From positions 1 through 64,000 of the forward strand of contig NZ_AKJY01000018.1 of the NCBI RefSeq assembly GCF_000282115.1: a stretch of DNA of 64,000 bases, written 5' to 3'. Source of the DNA: Chryseobacterium populi. Its GTDB lineage: Bacteria > Bacteroidota > Bacteroidia > Flavobacteriales > Weeksellaceae. The notes under the pieces were generated by a model that made no database searches, had not been told where the DNA came from, and saw nothing but the letters and a program-made list of their open reading frames with translations. The position numbers and the translations under genes were made by a program. The number at the start of each line of letters is the position of its first letter. Within the stretch, counting starts at the first letter, position 1. Positions 34,262-43,585 of this stretch are shown here, in pieces.

Positions 34262-34476
34262 GTTCTTAGCTGAAAATGAATTCCAATTAAAGAAACCCTT
34301 CGGCTTCATTCAGAAAAATAAAAAATAAATAAACAACCCCATTATTTCAATGAGTAAATAATAAATAAATACAATAAAATAACAATCACCCATATAATTT
34401 TTAAAATTAATTATAAAAATTAATTAATTTTCATAACTTTACCCCATCAAAACATTATTAACCTTTTAAAATAATA

Positions 34477-34707
34477 ATGATGAATACAACTGCCGAAATT
34501 TTAAAACGTAAGATTGAGAATTTTACTCCTGAATTATTGGAGTCGTTTGCAAGAATAGTAGAAAGTTTTGAAATCCAGAACAGGTCTTCTATTCCGCAGT
34601 TTCAGCTTGATGAAGTTTTGTACAGAATTCAGTTTCATACAGAGAATCCAAAGACAAGGCTTGATTTCTATGAAAATATTTCTGAGCTGAAAAAGAGTTT
34701 TGCGTGA
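34477..34707 (+). CDS. Small protein upstream of a ParE-like toxin, probable antitoxin
   Basis: The 76-residue acidic, helical protein (TTAEILKRKIENFTPELLESF at the start, NISELKKSFA at the end) is not one I recognise from a named family. Its stop codon overlaps the start of the next gene by 1 nt (TGATG), and the next gene resembles a RelE/ParE toxin, so it is likely the antitoxin of the pair. A second in-frame ATG at 34480 is an equally possible start. Confidence 0.72.
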   Translation: MMNTTAEILKRKIENFTPELLESFARIVESFEIQNRSSIPQFQLDEVLYRIQFHTENPKTRLDFYENISELKKSFA

Positions 34708-34964
34708 TGAAAGTATTCCTGTCCTCCATTGCAAAAAATGATATAAGATTACTGATGAGGGTTTTCAATGCGGAAAAAGAAAATATGGGGATTGATTTCC
34801 TTGAGGACCTTAAAGTATCTGTCGGTAAGATTCTGAACGATCCGGAGATGCAGGAAACTCAACTCGGGCAAATGGTTATGCAGAATTTCCCGGTTCACAT
34901 TCACTATATCGTTGAAAGCAAAGAAAGTTTGCTGGTAACTGCGATTTTTAAAGAGCTGAACTAA
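34707..34964 (+). CDS. RelE/ParE-superfamily toxin-like protein
   Basis: Starting at the ATG at 34707 (GTG at 34704 also possible), this 85-residue protein has the RelE/ParE pattern: an N-terminal strand (KVFLSSIAKNDIRLLM), a helix hairpin (GIDFLEDLKVSVGKIL), and the C-terminal strands with FPVHIHYIVESKESLLVTAIF. Active RelE-type RNases need basic residues in the last strands; these are not obvious, so the ParE (gyrase-targeting) type is as likely. With the upstream gene it forms a compact two-gene unit flanked by core genes. Confidence 0.75.
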   Translation: MKVFLSSIAKNDIRLLMRVFNAEKENMGIDFLEDLKVSVGKILNDPEMQETQLGQMVMQNFPVHIHYIVESKESLLVTAIFKELN

Positions 34965-35017
34965 GCTCAGTGTTTAATTTTCAGACTATTATTATATATA
35001 AGTTGCCTTTGTGCAAT

Positions 35018-35050
35018 AAACCTTATAGGTTCTTAAACCTATAAGGTTTT
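35018..35050. terminator. Bidirectional terminator between the toxin pair and the Plug gene
   Basis: AAACCTTATAGGT (35018-35030) pairs perfectly with ACCTATAAGGTTT (35037-35049) around a 6-nt loop, with A/T runs on both sides. Confidence 0.75.
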
Positions 35051-35062
35051 CTGATAATCATC

Positions 35063-36274
35063 TTATTTTATAGGTGTTCTGAATTCTCCATATCCCATCA
35101 GACCATCATAGTTTCTTCCGAATGGTGCATAATACAGAAATGCCTGATACAGGTTTTCAGTTTGCCAGAAATTCCCGTTGATTTCCCCGAAATTCAGAGC
35201 TCCGTTGCTTTCTTTTGTTGCCAGGATATAGTTATAGAAACCTTGTTTTAAAAATATTTTAGCCACATATTGTTTATTTGCAGCGTCATATTGCATTTGA
35301 TTTTCTTTGGAAGCTTTAAAATTATTAAATCCACCCAGCACATAAATATCTTTATCCAGAGGATCGGAATCTAATGAAAAATACACCCATGAATAGTCAG
35401 CTTCCCTTTCTGCATTTCTTTCAAGGCCAAGATCATTTCTTCTGTAATACCAGGCACCATTCACGTCCGGCTGATACTGATAATTTAACGGATATGCCCA
35501 AACTGCATGCAGATAGGTCTGGTTTACCCCGTCTTTTACTTCTGTAGCCCGAACCATATCCGCTGCCATATCCATATTTTTATTATCGAAATAATAAAAT
35601 TCATTATTCCCGGGAAATGTAAGGTTCATTTGCTGGAAAAGCAGTTTATTTCCTAATGTGGTACTTGCTTTCTGATTATTAACTGTAACATTGAAATTAT
35701 TATTCTGCATTACGTTTAAACTCATTGAATTTACATTGGAAGACAAGTCTCCGGCTTTGGAAACAGCCTGTACCTCTACCCTCTGATTCACATTCGGATT
35801 TTTTGAATCTGCTATCCTTGAAACATTTAAAGCCAGTGTTGCGTTATCTTCTACCAGAAAAAATCTTTTTTTGAAAAGCGGCTTATCAGCTGAATCCTTA
35901 TAGACAATCAGCTCAAAATTCCCGGAAATTTTAGGCTGTATTTTCTCATTGGGAAACGTTAAGGTATAATGAGTATAGGCCTGCAGTGTATTAAATGAAT
36001 ACTGAAACCTGTCCAGCAGCCCGTTTAAACTTCCGTTGGCAAATTCTGTAAAGAAAAGATTATCATCATTCCAGTTTCTGTCGTAATGTTTTATAGTATA
36101 TCTGTAAATTTCACTGGAATTGGTAAGATCATCAAAACTTAAAACCAACGTTTGGTTAAAGTTGATTACCGGCGTCTCATCATTGGTCTGAGGATTAAAC
36201 AACTGGATGCTTTGGATGTTTTGCCCAAAAACCAATCCGCTTAAAGAAAGTAAAAATATTCGCAAAGTTTTCAT
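35063..36274 (-). CDS. DUF5103 protein, type IX secretion system Plug
   Basis: The 403-residue protein has a signal peptide (ending GLVFGQ) and the DUF5103 pattern: SIQLFNPQTNDETPVI, VLSFDDLTNSSEIYRYTIKH, HYTLTFPNE, FFLVEDNATLALNVSR, the central NNNFNVTVNN region, and the C-terminal VLGGFNNFKASKENQMQYD and NEINGNFWQTEN-type strands. DUF5103 is the Plug that closes the SprA translocon channel of the T9SS in Flavobacterium johnsoniae. This fits the presence of a T9SS-exported protein at 4.5 kb. The gene is alone, divergent from the MBL hydrolase gene. Confidence 0.9.
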   Translation of the reverse strand: MKTLRIFLLSLSGLVFGQNIQSIQLFNPQTNDETPVINFNQTLVLSFDDLTNSSEIYRYTIKHYDRNWNDDNLFFTEFANGSLNGLLDRFQYSFNTLQAYTHYTLTFPNEKIQPKISGNFELIVYKDSADKPLFKKRFFLVEDNATLALNVSRIADSKNPNVNQRVEVQAVSKAGDLSSNVNSMSLNVMQNNNFNVTVNNQKASTTLGNKLLFQQMNLTFPGNNEFYYFDNKNMDMAADMVRATEVKDGVNQTYLHAVWAYPLNYQYQPDVNGAWYYRRNDLGLERNAEREADYSWVYFSLDSDPLDKDIYVLGGFNNFKASKENQMQYDAANKQYVAKIFLKQGFYNYILATKESNGALNFGEINGNFWQTENLYQAFLYYAPFGRNYDGLMGYGEFRTPIK

Positions 36275-36346
36275 TATGACGAAGATAACGAAAAATCGTC
36301 ATTTTCTTTATATTATCGTATTTTTGATAAAAAAAATATTCCCATT

Positions 36347-36985
36347 ATGCTTCAGATCCAAGGCTTCGTATTCAATTTTGCAAGCGAAAACACTTACATC
36401 CTTTATAACGAAAATAAAAATGCATGGCTGATCGATCCGGGGAATATGAACGGGCAGGAAACTCAGGCTATAAATGATTTTATCACTGAAAACGGTTTAA
36501 AAATCCAGAAAATTCTTTTGACTCACGCACACATCGATCATGTTTTTGGTTTGCAATGGGCTTTCGATACCTTTAAAGTACCTGTGAATATGCACAAAGA
36601 AGACCAGGAAATTCTGGACATGCTGCAGGCAAGCGGCATCAGATTCGGGATAAATATCAGCCCTGTAAAAGTTGATATTGAGTATATTAATGAAGGGGAT
36701 GAGCTTGATATTGACGGAGAAAAATTCAGAATTTATCATGTTCCGGGGCATTCTCCGGGAAGTGTAGTGTACCATAATGAAAATCAAAAATTCATGATTT
36801 CCGGGGATGTACTTTTTGAAGGAAGTATCGGAAGAACAGATTTATATAAAGGAAATTACGAACAGCTGATTGACGGAATCAAAACAAAGCTTTTTATTTT
36901 AGACGATGAGACTCAGGTTTTCTCAGGGCATGGGAATCCTACTACGATCGGATTTGAAAAACAGCATAACCCTTTTCTTAATTAG
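36347..36985 (+). CDS. MBL-fold metallo-hydrolase
   Basis: The 212-residue protein has the metallo-beta-lactamase motifs: THAHIDHVFG (metal ligands H-x-H-x-D-H, near residue 60), HVPGHSPGSVVYH, and ISGDVLFEGSIGRTDL with the bridging Asp, and a late His in VFSGHGNPTTIG. This pattern is typical of glyoxalase II-like hydrolases and persulfide dioxygenase relatives; the substrate cannot be named from the sequence. It probably binds two metal ions in the cytoplasm. The gene is divergent from the Plug gene, 72 bp away. Confidence 0.93.
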   Translation: MLQIQGFVFNFASENTYILYNENKNAWLIDPGNMNGQETQAINDFITENGLKIQKILLTHAHIDHVFGLQWAFDTFKVPVNMHKEDQEILDMLQASGIRFGINISPVKVDIEYINEGDELDIDGEKFRIYHVPGHSPGSVVYHNENQKFMISGDVLFEGSIGRTDLYKGNYEQLIDGIKTKLFILDDETQVFSGHGNPTTIGFEKQHNPFLN

Positions 36986-37060
36986 TTGAGGGTTCGGAGC
37001 TGGCAGTTAAGAAATTGAATATGAAGGTTGATTAAATTGAGGCTGATGCTTATTGAATGA

Positions 37061-37110
37061 TTGTCATTCTGTAGGAATCTCAACCGTAACTCTTTTGGAA
37101 TTCCTTTTGA
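37061..37110. repeat. Possible dispersed intergenic repeat with TTGTCATTCTGTAGGAATCT core
   Basis: TTGTCATTCTGTAGGAATCT at 37061-37080 resembles the short dispersed element with a TTGTCATTCTG-AGGAATCT core often seen between genes in this group, and a related core occurs inside the hairpin at 3106-3149. Its 51-bp context has a small GGAATTCC palindrome (37097-37104). The rest of 36986-37134 has no ORF. Confidence 0.35.
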
Positions 37111-37134
37111 AGAACAGATTAAGCATTAAAATAC

Positions 37135-37172
37135 AAAACAAAAACCGCCGAAAAGATCAGACGGTTTTGTTT
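37135..37172. terminator. Terminator hairpin at the end of the TonB-dependent receptor gene
   Basis: AAAACCG (37141-37147) pairs with CGGTTTT (37162-37168), with A-rich and T-rich flanks on the two sides. It lies 20 bp after the receptor gene's stop codon. Confidence 0.6.
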
Positions 37173-37189
37173 GTTATAAAGATTCGTAT

Positions 37190-39634
37190 TTAGAAATCCA
37201 GAGTGATTGATCCTCTAACAGCAGCACCCATAATAGGTCTTGCCATTCTGATATCTCCGGTTCCTGTTAATGGTGATCTTGGATCCCCTTCAGTAATCCC
37301 GATTGTATTGAAGATATTGGTTCCGTCAATAGCAAATCGGATTTTACCTAGCTGATAGGAAGTTCCGGCACCGAATTCACTGAATGAAGGCAGCGTATTG
37401 TTATCTTTATTCGCTTCATCCTGGAACCGTTTTCCATAATAGTTATAGCTCACATAAGCTCTCCACTGCCTGGTAATATTTACGGCAGGCGAAATATTAA
37501 AATAGAATTTCGGGATTCTTCTTACCTGGTTCCCGTCATAATCAAATGTGCTTCCGTCTGCATTGGTACCGGTGAAGTTTTTATATTTCGGATTCTGGAA
37601 AGTTCCGTTGAAGGTCACTTCAAGGAGATTATTGAATACTCTTGCAAAACCTTCAATTTCTACCCCTATATTTGTGGTATTGGCAAATTTATTTTCTGAA
37701 GTCCCGTCAGAGAATACATCAGTAAACGAAAGATTTTTCAGTGTGGAATAAAAAGGAATTATTCCAATATCAAAAGTACGTGTGTAATATTTGTATCCGA
37801 TTTCCAACTGATTGGTAGACACCGGCTCTATTTTATTTAAGCTCCCGATATTGTTATAGTACGCTTCTTCATTCGGAGATCTGAAGCCATGGGAAAATCG
37901 TGCGTACACTGCATTTTCTTTATTGATTTTATAATTTGATGCTACAGTATACGATACTTTATCCACATCATAATTCCAGTAGGTATACCGGTTTCCGAGC
38001 ACTGTCATATTATCATCTGCTGTGGTCGTTGCAAAGCTGTGTGTTCCGTCTGTAGTCAATCCTGAATTATTAAGATTGGAAGTCGTTGTATTTACTGCAT
38101 ACCCTTTATAGAAATCACGACTGTAACGGATTCCGCCATTGAAACTTAAATCTTCAGTGATATTATAGTCCAGATTCAGATACACATCATTCAAACTCCC
38201 CTGAATCTGGGAATCTCTTATTAAGAAAGACATATCTGTCACCCCATTGTACGTTTTAGAATATCCGACATCCGTTGGAGTAAGAGAAGTATCTACTAGA
38301 TTTAGCAGCTGAGGGCGGTCTGTAGCCGTGGTAAGAACATTACTCCAGTTCCAGTACTGATGGGATTTCCAGTTAGATTTATAGAAACCTGCCGTCACAT
38401 TTCCCTTGTCAAATTTATAATTAAACTGTAAGTCATTCACAAAATTGTTCATCTGCTTATCAATGGCCCAGAAGCCTAATTTCTGCACATATTGAGGATT
38501 TACCAGTGCTCCGCTGCCTACTAAAGAATAGCGGTAGTTACTTCCGGTTATTCCACTGGCATTGGCAAAATCAGCAGCAAGCTGAGGTCCGCCTGCCGGG
38601 AATATCCCCGTATAATTCATATTGATATCTGTATATCTTGTTTTATTTAACACAGAGAAATTATTTCCAAGGTCATATTTGAATTCAGCACCTAAAACAT
38701 CAACTTTCGGATGAATGCCATCTTCTAAATTTCTGTTGAAAAAACCACCTCCCACTTGTGGAATATTCAGCTGGCTGATCGTTCTGTAGCTGTATGTTCC
38801 GTAATTGGCATCAAAGCCCGGAAACTCTTTTAAGTCATTTCCGTTCTGTATCAAAGGAATCGGCAGATAGAAAGTATTCCTGTCATCCAGCTTTTTGTAA
38901 TACACTTTTGCATAGCCTTTATCGAATACATACTTCAGATTCATTCTGATTTGTCCACCGTTATTGGCTTTGAAACCTGTTTTTCTGATCCCGCTGTCTG
39001 TTCTGTAAAACCCACCCACATTGAAAAATAACTTATCCTGAATCAAAGCTCCACCAACATTCAGATCCGTCCGCATCAATCCGTAAGTACTGGTTTCCAA
39101 CTTGGCTGTTCCCCTGAAGTCATTCGTTCCTTCTCTTGTAATGAAGTTGATCAGACCGCCCGGAGAATTATTTGCATAAATAGATCCCGAACCTCCTCTC
39201 AAAGCTTCAAGCCTGTTCACTGAATTATCTACACGGAAAAAATTATCTGCATTGGCAAACTGTAAAGCACCATCCTCAAAAACGGGAAGACCATCTTCCT
39301 GAACCTGTACAAATTCATAAGCTCCCGCAGAAGGAATCCCTCTTGCAAAAAGGTTATTTCCCACTTCCCCACCTGAAGTTTCCACCGCAAATCCGGGAAC
39401 CCTCTGCAATAATGCTGCAGCACTTATCGGATTCTGCTTCTGGATTTCTTTTGCACTGAATGTAGAAATTGCCGTGCTTGATTCTATTTTCTTTTTGGGA
39501 TTTGAGTTCCCGGTAATAACTACCTGGTCAATCGATGCCGTTCTTGTGGAATCCTGAACGGTTTCCTGGGCATACGCATTATTGAAATAAAGTGTTGCGA
39601 TACCGGCAATTAAAAAGATTGATTTACTTTTCAT
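37190..39634 (-). CDS. TonB-dependent outer membrane receptor of the trehalose locus
   Basis: The 814-residue protein has a signal peptide, a TonB box-like region (DQVVITGNS), a plug domain (SAAALLQRVPGFAVETSGG, FARGIPSAG, EALRGGSGSIYANNSPGGLINFITR) and a 22-strand barrel ending in GSITLDF with a terminal Phe. There is no N-terminal carboxypeptidase-like domain and no SusD partner. The plug region resembles siderophore receptors, but it is the last gene of an operon with a trehalase (12 bp upstream) and an MFS transporter, so it probably imports trehalose or another trehalose-containing sugar. The substrate is inferred only from the neighbours. Confidence 0.93.
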   Translation of the reverse strand: MKSKSIFLIAGIATLYFNNAYAQETVQDSTRTASIDQVVITGNSNPKKKIESSTAISTFSAKEIQKQNPISAAALLQRVPGFAVETSGGEVGNNLFARGIPSAGAYEFVQVQEDGLPVFEDGALQFANADNFFRVDNSVNRLEALRGGSGSIYANNSPGGLINFITREGTNDFRGTAKLETSTYGLMRTDLNVGGALIQDKLFFNVGGFYRTDSGIRKTGFKANNGGQIRMNLKYVFDKGYAKVYYKKLDDRNTFYLPIPLIQNGNDLKEFPGFDANYGTYSYRTISQLNIPQVGGGFFNRNLEDGIHPKVDVLGAEFKYDLGNNFSVLNKTRYTDINMNYTGIFPAGGPQLAADFANASGITGSNYRYSLVGSGALVNPQYVQKLGFWAIDKQMNNFVNDLQFNYKFDKGNVTAGFYKSNWKSHQYWNWSNVLTTATDRPQLLNLVDTSLTPTDVGYSKTYNGVTDMSFLIRDSQIQGSLNDVYLNLDYNITEDLSFNGGIRYSRDFYKGYAVNTTTSNLNNSGLTTDGTHSFATTTADDNMTVLGNRYTYWNYDVDKVSYTVASNYKINKENAVYARFSHGFRSPNEEAYYNNIGSLNKIEPVSTNQLEIGYKYYTRTFDIGIIPFYSTLKNLSFTDVFSDGTSENKFANTTNIGVEIEGFARVFNNLLEVTFNGTFQNPKYKNFTGTNADGSTFDYDGNQVRRIPKFYFNISPAVNITRQWRAYVSYNYYGKRFQDEANKDNNTLPSFSEFGAGTSYQLGKIRFAIDGTNIFNTIGITEGDPRSPLTGTGDIRMARPIMGAAVRGSITLDF

Positions 39635-39646
39635 AGCTGTATGATT

Positions 39647-41128
39647 TTAATTTTGTTTAAGTTGTAAATAGACTCCGTTTGTCCATCCAAATCCGTCCTG
39701 ATTCGGATATTCTCCTCCTCCGGCAATCGTTGCGGTATCTACAGCATTATATTTCTCCATTAGTTTACCGGTATTGTGATAGACTCTCTCGACATTAGAG
39801 CACCAGTTATTTTTTATTTCATCTGCCAATTGGGTGAATCCATAGTTTTTCATGGCCACAAACCCCAGCCATTGATAAGGCGCCCAGGCATTGGGCAGGT
39901 CCCATTGCTGTCCCGATTCTTTTGTAGTGGTCACCAGACCGCCTTTATACAGGAATTTTCCTGCAACGATTTCAGATATGGCTTTTGCCTGTTCCTGACT
40001 GGCCAATCCAAGGAATAAAGGGTAAAGAGCAGCAATATGTTCAGAAGGTGTGTTTTTGTGTTTTTTTGTGTGATAATCTTTGTAAATTCCGGCATTTTCA
40101 TCCCAAAAATAAGTATTGATCATCTGTTTTCTGGTTGCTGCTCTTTGGGTATAATAATTTTCTTTATCTGAAAGGCTCTGAAGTGCTGATGATTTTGCCA
40201 GTGTTTTTTCAAGATGCCACAAAAGACAGTTCAAATCTACCTCAGCAAGATTCAGTGTTTCTATTGTCTGTATTGTATTTCCGTCGGCAAACCATCGGGA
40301 AGAAAAATCCCAGCCTGATTCGCAAGCACTTCTTATATTCCTGTAAAACTCTTCTCCGGAAATATTCTCACCATCTTCAATATCAATTAAATAACTTTCC
40401 GGACGGGGTGCATTTTCCGCATCATAGTAACGGTTCAGGATATCCCCATTTTGAGTTTTGACAACTCTTTTTGCACTGGAACCATTCTCTAAGTCTTTCT
40501 CTCCATCCATCCAGAATGCATATTCTTTTTCCAAAGTATCGTGATACCTGCTGTACACTTTTCCATCATTTGTACTTTCAAAAAGCAAATCAAGCATTAA
40601 AGAAAAATACGGAGGCTGTGAACGGCTCAGGAAATGCGTCCTGCTGGCATTCGGCACAAATCCTACCGTCTGGATAAGGTAAGAACAGTTCTCAACAATA
40701 TTCTCCATCATCTCTGTTCTCCCTGAAACCTGCAGCCCCAACATAATAAAATAGCTGTCCCAATAGAAAAACTCGTTGAAGCGCCCTCCGGGAACCACAT
40801 AAGGTTTGGGAAGTTTCAAAAGGGTTCCTTTTTCTTCATAAGCAGTACGGGTAAGCTCGTCCCAGAGCTTTTCGATATGTTCCCGTATGGGTAACTGATC
40901 TTCCCGCTGGATTGATATTTTCGCTCCTAAAAAATCAAAATTTGAAAGCACAAAATCTTTTAAATCAAAATCCTTTTCATATTTTTCCTTTTCATATTTC
41001 TCATTAATCTCAGATATGGAAAATAAAGGCACTGCATCTGTCATCATTTTCTGATCTTCAAAAATTTCCGCTCTTTGAACATCATCAAAAAGAGTGTGAA
41101 TGTCTTTGATATAAAGCTGTGTATTCAT
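39647..41128 (-). CDS. treF: Alpha,alpha-trehalase (GH37), cytoplasmic type
   Basis: Trehalase splits trehalose into two glucose units. Both GH37 signatures are present: PGGRFNEFFYWDSYF (residues 113-127) and QQWDLPNAWAPYQW (about residue 407). The catalytic acid Asp is likely in ESGWDFSSRWF and the base Glu in MEKYNAVDT. The N-terminus starts at LFDDVQRAEIFEDQK-like residues without a signal peptide, so the enzyme is cytoplasmic (TreF-like). Its ATG touches the stop codon of the MFS gene, and the receptor gene follows 12 bp downstream. The enzyme requires trehalose to enter intact, which the MFS transporter can provide. Confidence 0.95.
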   Translation of the reverse strand: MNTQLYIKDIHTLFDDVQRAEIFEDQKMMTDAVPLFSISEINEKYEKEKYEKDFDLKDFVLSNFDFLGAKISIQREDQLPIREHIEKLWDELTRTAYEEKGTLLKLPKPYVVPGGRFNEFFYWDSYFIMLGLQVSGRTEMMENIVENCSYLIQTVGFVPNASRTHFLSRSQPPYFSLMLDLLFESTNDGKVYSRYHDTLEKEYAFWMDGEKDLENGSSAKRVVKTQNGDILNRYYDAENAPRPESYLIDIEDGENISGEEFYRNIRSACESGWDFSSRWFADGNTIQTIETLNLAEVDLNCLLWHLEKTLAKSSALQSLSDKENYYTQRAATRKQMINTYFWDENAGIYKDYHTKKHKNTPSEHIAALYPLFLGLASQEQAKAISEIVAGKFLYKGGLVTTTKESGQQWDLPNAWAPYQWLGFVAMKNYGFTQLADEIKNNWCSNVERVYHNTGKLMEKYNAVDTATIAGGGEYPNQDGFGWTNGVYLQLKQN

Positions 41129-42358
41129 TTATTTTTTAGGATTTATTTTTAATTTATTCATGATAACTGCCGATATTACCAGTAATGAAAGTGGAATCAG
41201 TGAAAGATAAAATGCTCTCTGCCCGCTGAATTCCTGGAATACAAAACCTGTAATAATCGAGCCTATCGTTCCCCCAATGGCAGAGAAAACCACAATAAGC
41301 CCCGACATGGCACTATGTAAATATTTTGGTATTGAAGCCAGAATCACGGAATTGATACTCGGATAAATCGGAGCCAGTAACCCGCCCATCAATGGAAATA
41401 AATAGACTACAGCCGGAGCATTCAGCCAGCCTGTATTCTCATCAATATGGGTATTGTTCGTTAAAGGTAGTACCAACAAAATACTGATAGCAAACCCCAC
41501 GACACAGAAAGAAACCACATAGATCCAACTGAATTTTTTAGAGAAAAAACCGGATAAAAACCTACCTAAAGCAAAAGCTCCTGCTAAAACAGCTCCTGCC
41601 TGAATGCTCATAGAAGTCGGTACTTTCAGTATTTCCTTATAAAAAGTCGGGGTCCAGGTTTGAAAGCTCTGTTCTACCAGCACAAAAAGGAATGCACACA
41701 ATAAAAAGAACAGTACTTTTTTGTAGCTGAATAAACTGATACTGTTTTTAAGGTCACCCAACAAATCGGTTTTCTCACTTCTGGCTTCCTTCTCATCCAG
41801 TTTTGAGAAGAAAAGGAACAGAAATGACAATGAGGAAAGTCCGCCCAACACCCAATAAACATTAAGCCAATGAGTAGATTTCGGATTATGATCATCAATA
41901 AATAAACTGAACAATACATTTCCGGCCAGTACTCCGATCATAAAGAAACCTTCTAGAAAGCCCATAAAGCTTGAGTGCTCTTTATCGGTATCGGTAACCA
42001 GGCCAATAGACGTGAAAACCGAAATTTTTATGAGGGCAAAAGAAATTCCTACAATGGCAAACAATAATTTAAAAAACCAGAAATCATTCGAGAATGGCAT
42101 CACAAAGCACATCCAGCTTACCAGAAACAACGCGATCAGCATAGAATTTTTGATTCCTATTTTCGGTAAAAATGAGGCTAAAATAAATGAGCAGATCGCA
42201 ATCGGAAGATCTTTAAATCCTTCCAGAACACTTGCAGACGATTTTGAAATTCCGAAATTCTGCTGCACCTGGAGGATAACTGTTCCTACAGAATTCAGCA
42301 AAATCGCAAAAACAAAATAGTTTAAAAATAAGATAGCCCGGATGTTGAAATTTCTCAT
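41129..42358 (-). CDS. MFS transporter of the trehalose locus
   Basis: From the ATG at 42358 there are 409 residues with about 12 membrane segments, and the N-terminal half starts with NIRAILFLNYFVFAILLNS. Typical MFS loops are present (for example GRFLSGFFSKKF between segments 8 and 9, reading as the second copy of the family loop). It lies directly upstream of the trehalase gene and is the first gene of the operon. It most likely carries trehalose or a related sugar across the inner membrane; the substrate is inferred from the trehalase and is not readable from the sequence. A TTG two codons earlier is not preferred. Confidence 0.9.
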   Translation of the reverse strand: MRNFNIRAILFLNYFVFAILLNSVGTVILQVQQNFGISKSSASVLEGFKDLPIAICSFILASFLPKIGIKNSMLIALFLVSWMCFVMPFSNDFWFFKLLFAIVGISFALIKISVFTSIGLVTDTDKEHSSFMGFLEGFFMIGVLAGNVLFSLFIDDHNPKSTHWLNVYWVLGGLSSLSFLFLFFSKLDEKEARSEKTDLLGDLKNSISLFSYKKVLFFLLCAFLFVLVEQSFQTWTPTFYKEILKVPTSMSIQAGAVLAGAFALGRFLSGFFSKKFSWIYVVSFCVVGFAISILLVLPLTNNTHIDENTGWLNAPAVVYLFPLMGGLLAPIYPSINSVILASIPKYLHSAMSGLIVVFSAIGGTIGSIITGFVFQEFSGQRAFYLSLIPLSLLVISAVIMNKLKINPKK

Positions 42359-42389
42359 TAACAATTTCTTTGCGGCTAAGATAGAAGCA

Positions 42390-42464
42390 TTTGGCTTAAC
42401 GTTAATTTAACACAGTAAATCAATATTTGAACTATATTAATATAATTATTATTTTTAAGCCAAA
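42390..42464. promoter_or_regulatory. Divergent control region with 10-bp inverted repeat
   Basis: TTTGGCTTAA (42390-42399) and TTAAGCCAAA (42455-42464) are a perfect inverted repeat with 55 bp between them, near the starts of the two divergent transcripts. The left copy is joined to the palindrome TTAACGTTAA (42396-42405). They are candidate binding sites for the AraC-type regulator. An araC promoter is visible: TTTG (42426-42429), 20 nt, TATTTTTA (42450-42457). The sites are seen directly; their function is inferred. Confidence 0.55.
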
Positions 42465-42479
42465 AATATTGTTAATTGA

Positions 42480-43385
42480 ATGAAAGTTAGTTTTGAAAGG
42501 GTTATAGCCGATGAAAGAAGCTCTTTCCGCACCTTACATAATGATGCGCCTATATCTGAATTCAAATGGGAGTATCATTATCATCCGGAAATTGAGCTGG
42601 TATGTATTGTTTCCGGGAGCGGAACCCGCCATGTAGGGTATCATAAAAGTAATTATTCCGATGGAGACTTAGTGCTTATCGGCTCTAATATTCCCCATTC
42701 AGGATTCGGCCTGAATTCTATTGACCCACACGAGGAGATTGTCTTGCAGTTCAGGGAAGAAATCCTGCAGTTTCCCCAGGAAGAAATGGAAGCAAGATCT
42801 ATTAAAAACCTGCTTGAATTATCCAAGTACGGCATTCTTTTTAATACAGCTACTAAAAAAGCACTGCTTCCCAAACTGAGGAAAATGCTCGAATATGAAG
42901 GCTACAAAAGATACCTTCTGCTTCTGGAAATTATTTTTGACCTCTCCACACGGAAAGATTACCGGCTTCTTAATAACGAAATTATGCCTTACACAATCAT
43001 TTCAAAAAATAAAACACGGCTTGAAAATATCTTCACCTACGTAGAAAACAATTATGAGAAGGATATTAATATAGAAGATGTAGCTCGGCTGGCTAATCTT
43101 ACCCTACCTGCATTTTGTAATTTCTTCAAGAAAGCCACTCAGATTACGTTTACTGAATTTGTCAACCGGTACCGTATCAATAAAGCCTGTTTATTAATGG
43201 CTCAGGATAAAGCAATCTCGGAATGCAGCTACAGTTGCGGTTTTAATAATGTGACTTATTTTAACAGAATGTTTAAAAAGTATACGGAGAAAACACCTTC
43301 AGAGTTTATTAAGAATTTCTCACACAATAAAGTGAATGTGGATTTGAATTTTAAAGATGAGACTAAAATCAAGCCTCAATTTTAG
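42480..43385 (+). CDS. AraC-family transcriptional regulator of the trehalose locus
   Basis: The 301-residue protein has an N-terminal cupin sensor domain (HYHPEIELVCIVSGSGTRHV near residue 31, SDGDLVLIGSNIPHSG) and a C-terminal AraC double HTH (IEDVARLANLTLPAFCNFFKK and CSYSCGFNNVTYFNRMFKKY, the latter with the family F-x-x-x-Y-F-x-R-x-F-K pattern). Cupin-AraC proteins usually bind a sugar and activate its uptake genes. It is divergent from the MFS-trehalase-receptor operon, with 121 bp between the starts. Control of that operon by this protein is a strong inference. Confidence 0.93.
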   Translation: MKVSFERVIADERSSFRTLHNDAPISEFKWEYHYHPEIELVCIVSGSGTRHVGYHKSNYSDGDLVLIGSNIPHSGFGLNSIDPHEEIVLQFREEILQFPQEEMEARSIKNLLELSKYGILFNTATKKALLPKLRKMLEYEGYKRYLLLLEIIFDLSTRKDYRLLNNEIMPYTIISKNKTRLENIFTYVENNYEKDINIEDVARLANLTLPAFCNFFKKATQITFTEFVNRYRINKACLLMAQDKAISECSYSCGFNNVTYFNRMFKKYTEKTPSEFIKNFSHNKVNVDLNFKDETKIKPQF

Positions 43386-43585
43386 TAAAGAATTTAAAAG
43401 TTTTAACAAATAAATTGTAATAAATTTTTATTTTAATTCAAATTTTATGTTCACAATCTCTTAAATGAAATATAGAATTCATTACTCATTAATAATTTTT
43501 CAAGTTATGGAAAACCGTAAGGATAAGCAATTGGTATAAATTATTTTCGTAATAATAATTTATTAACAATCTTAACTACAAAATT

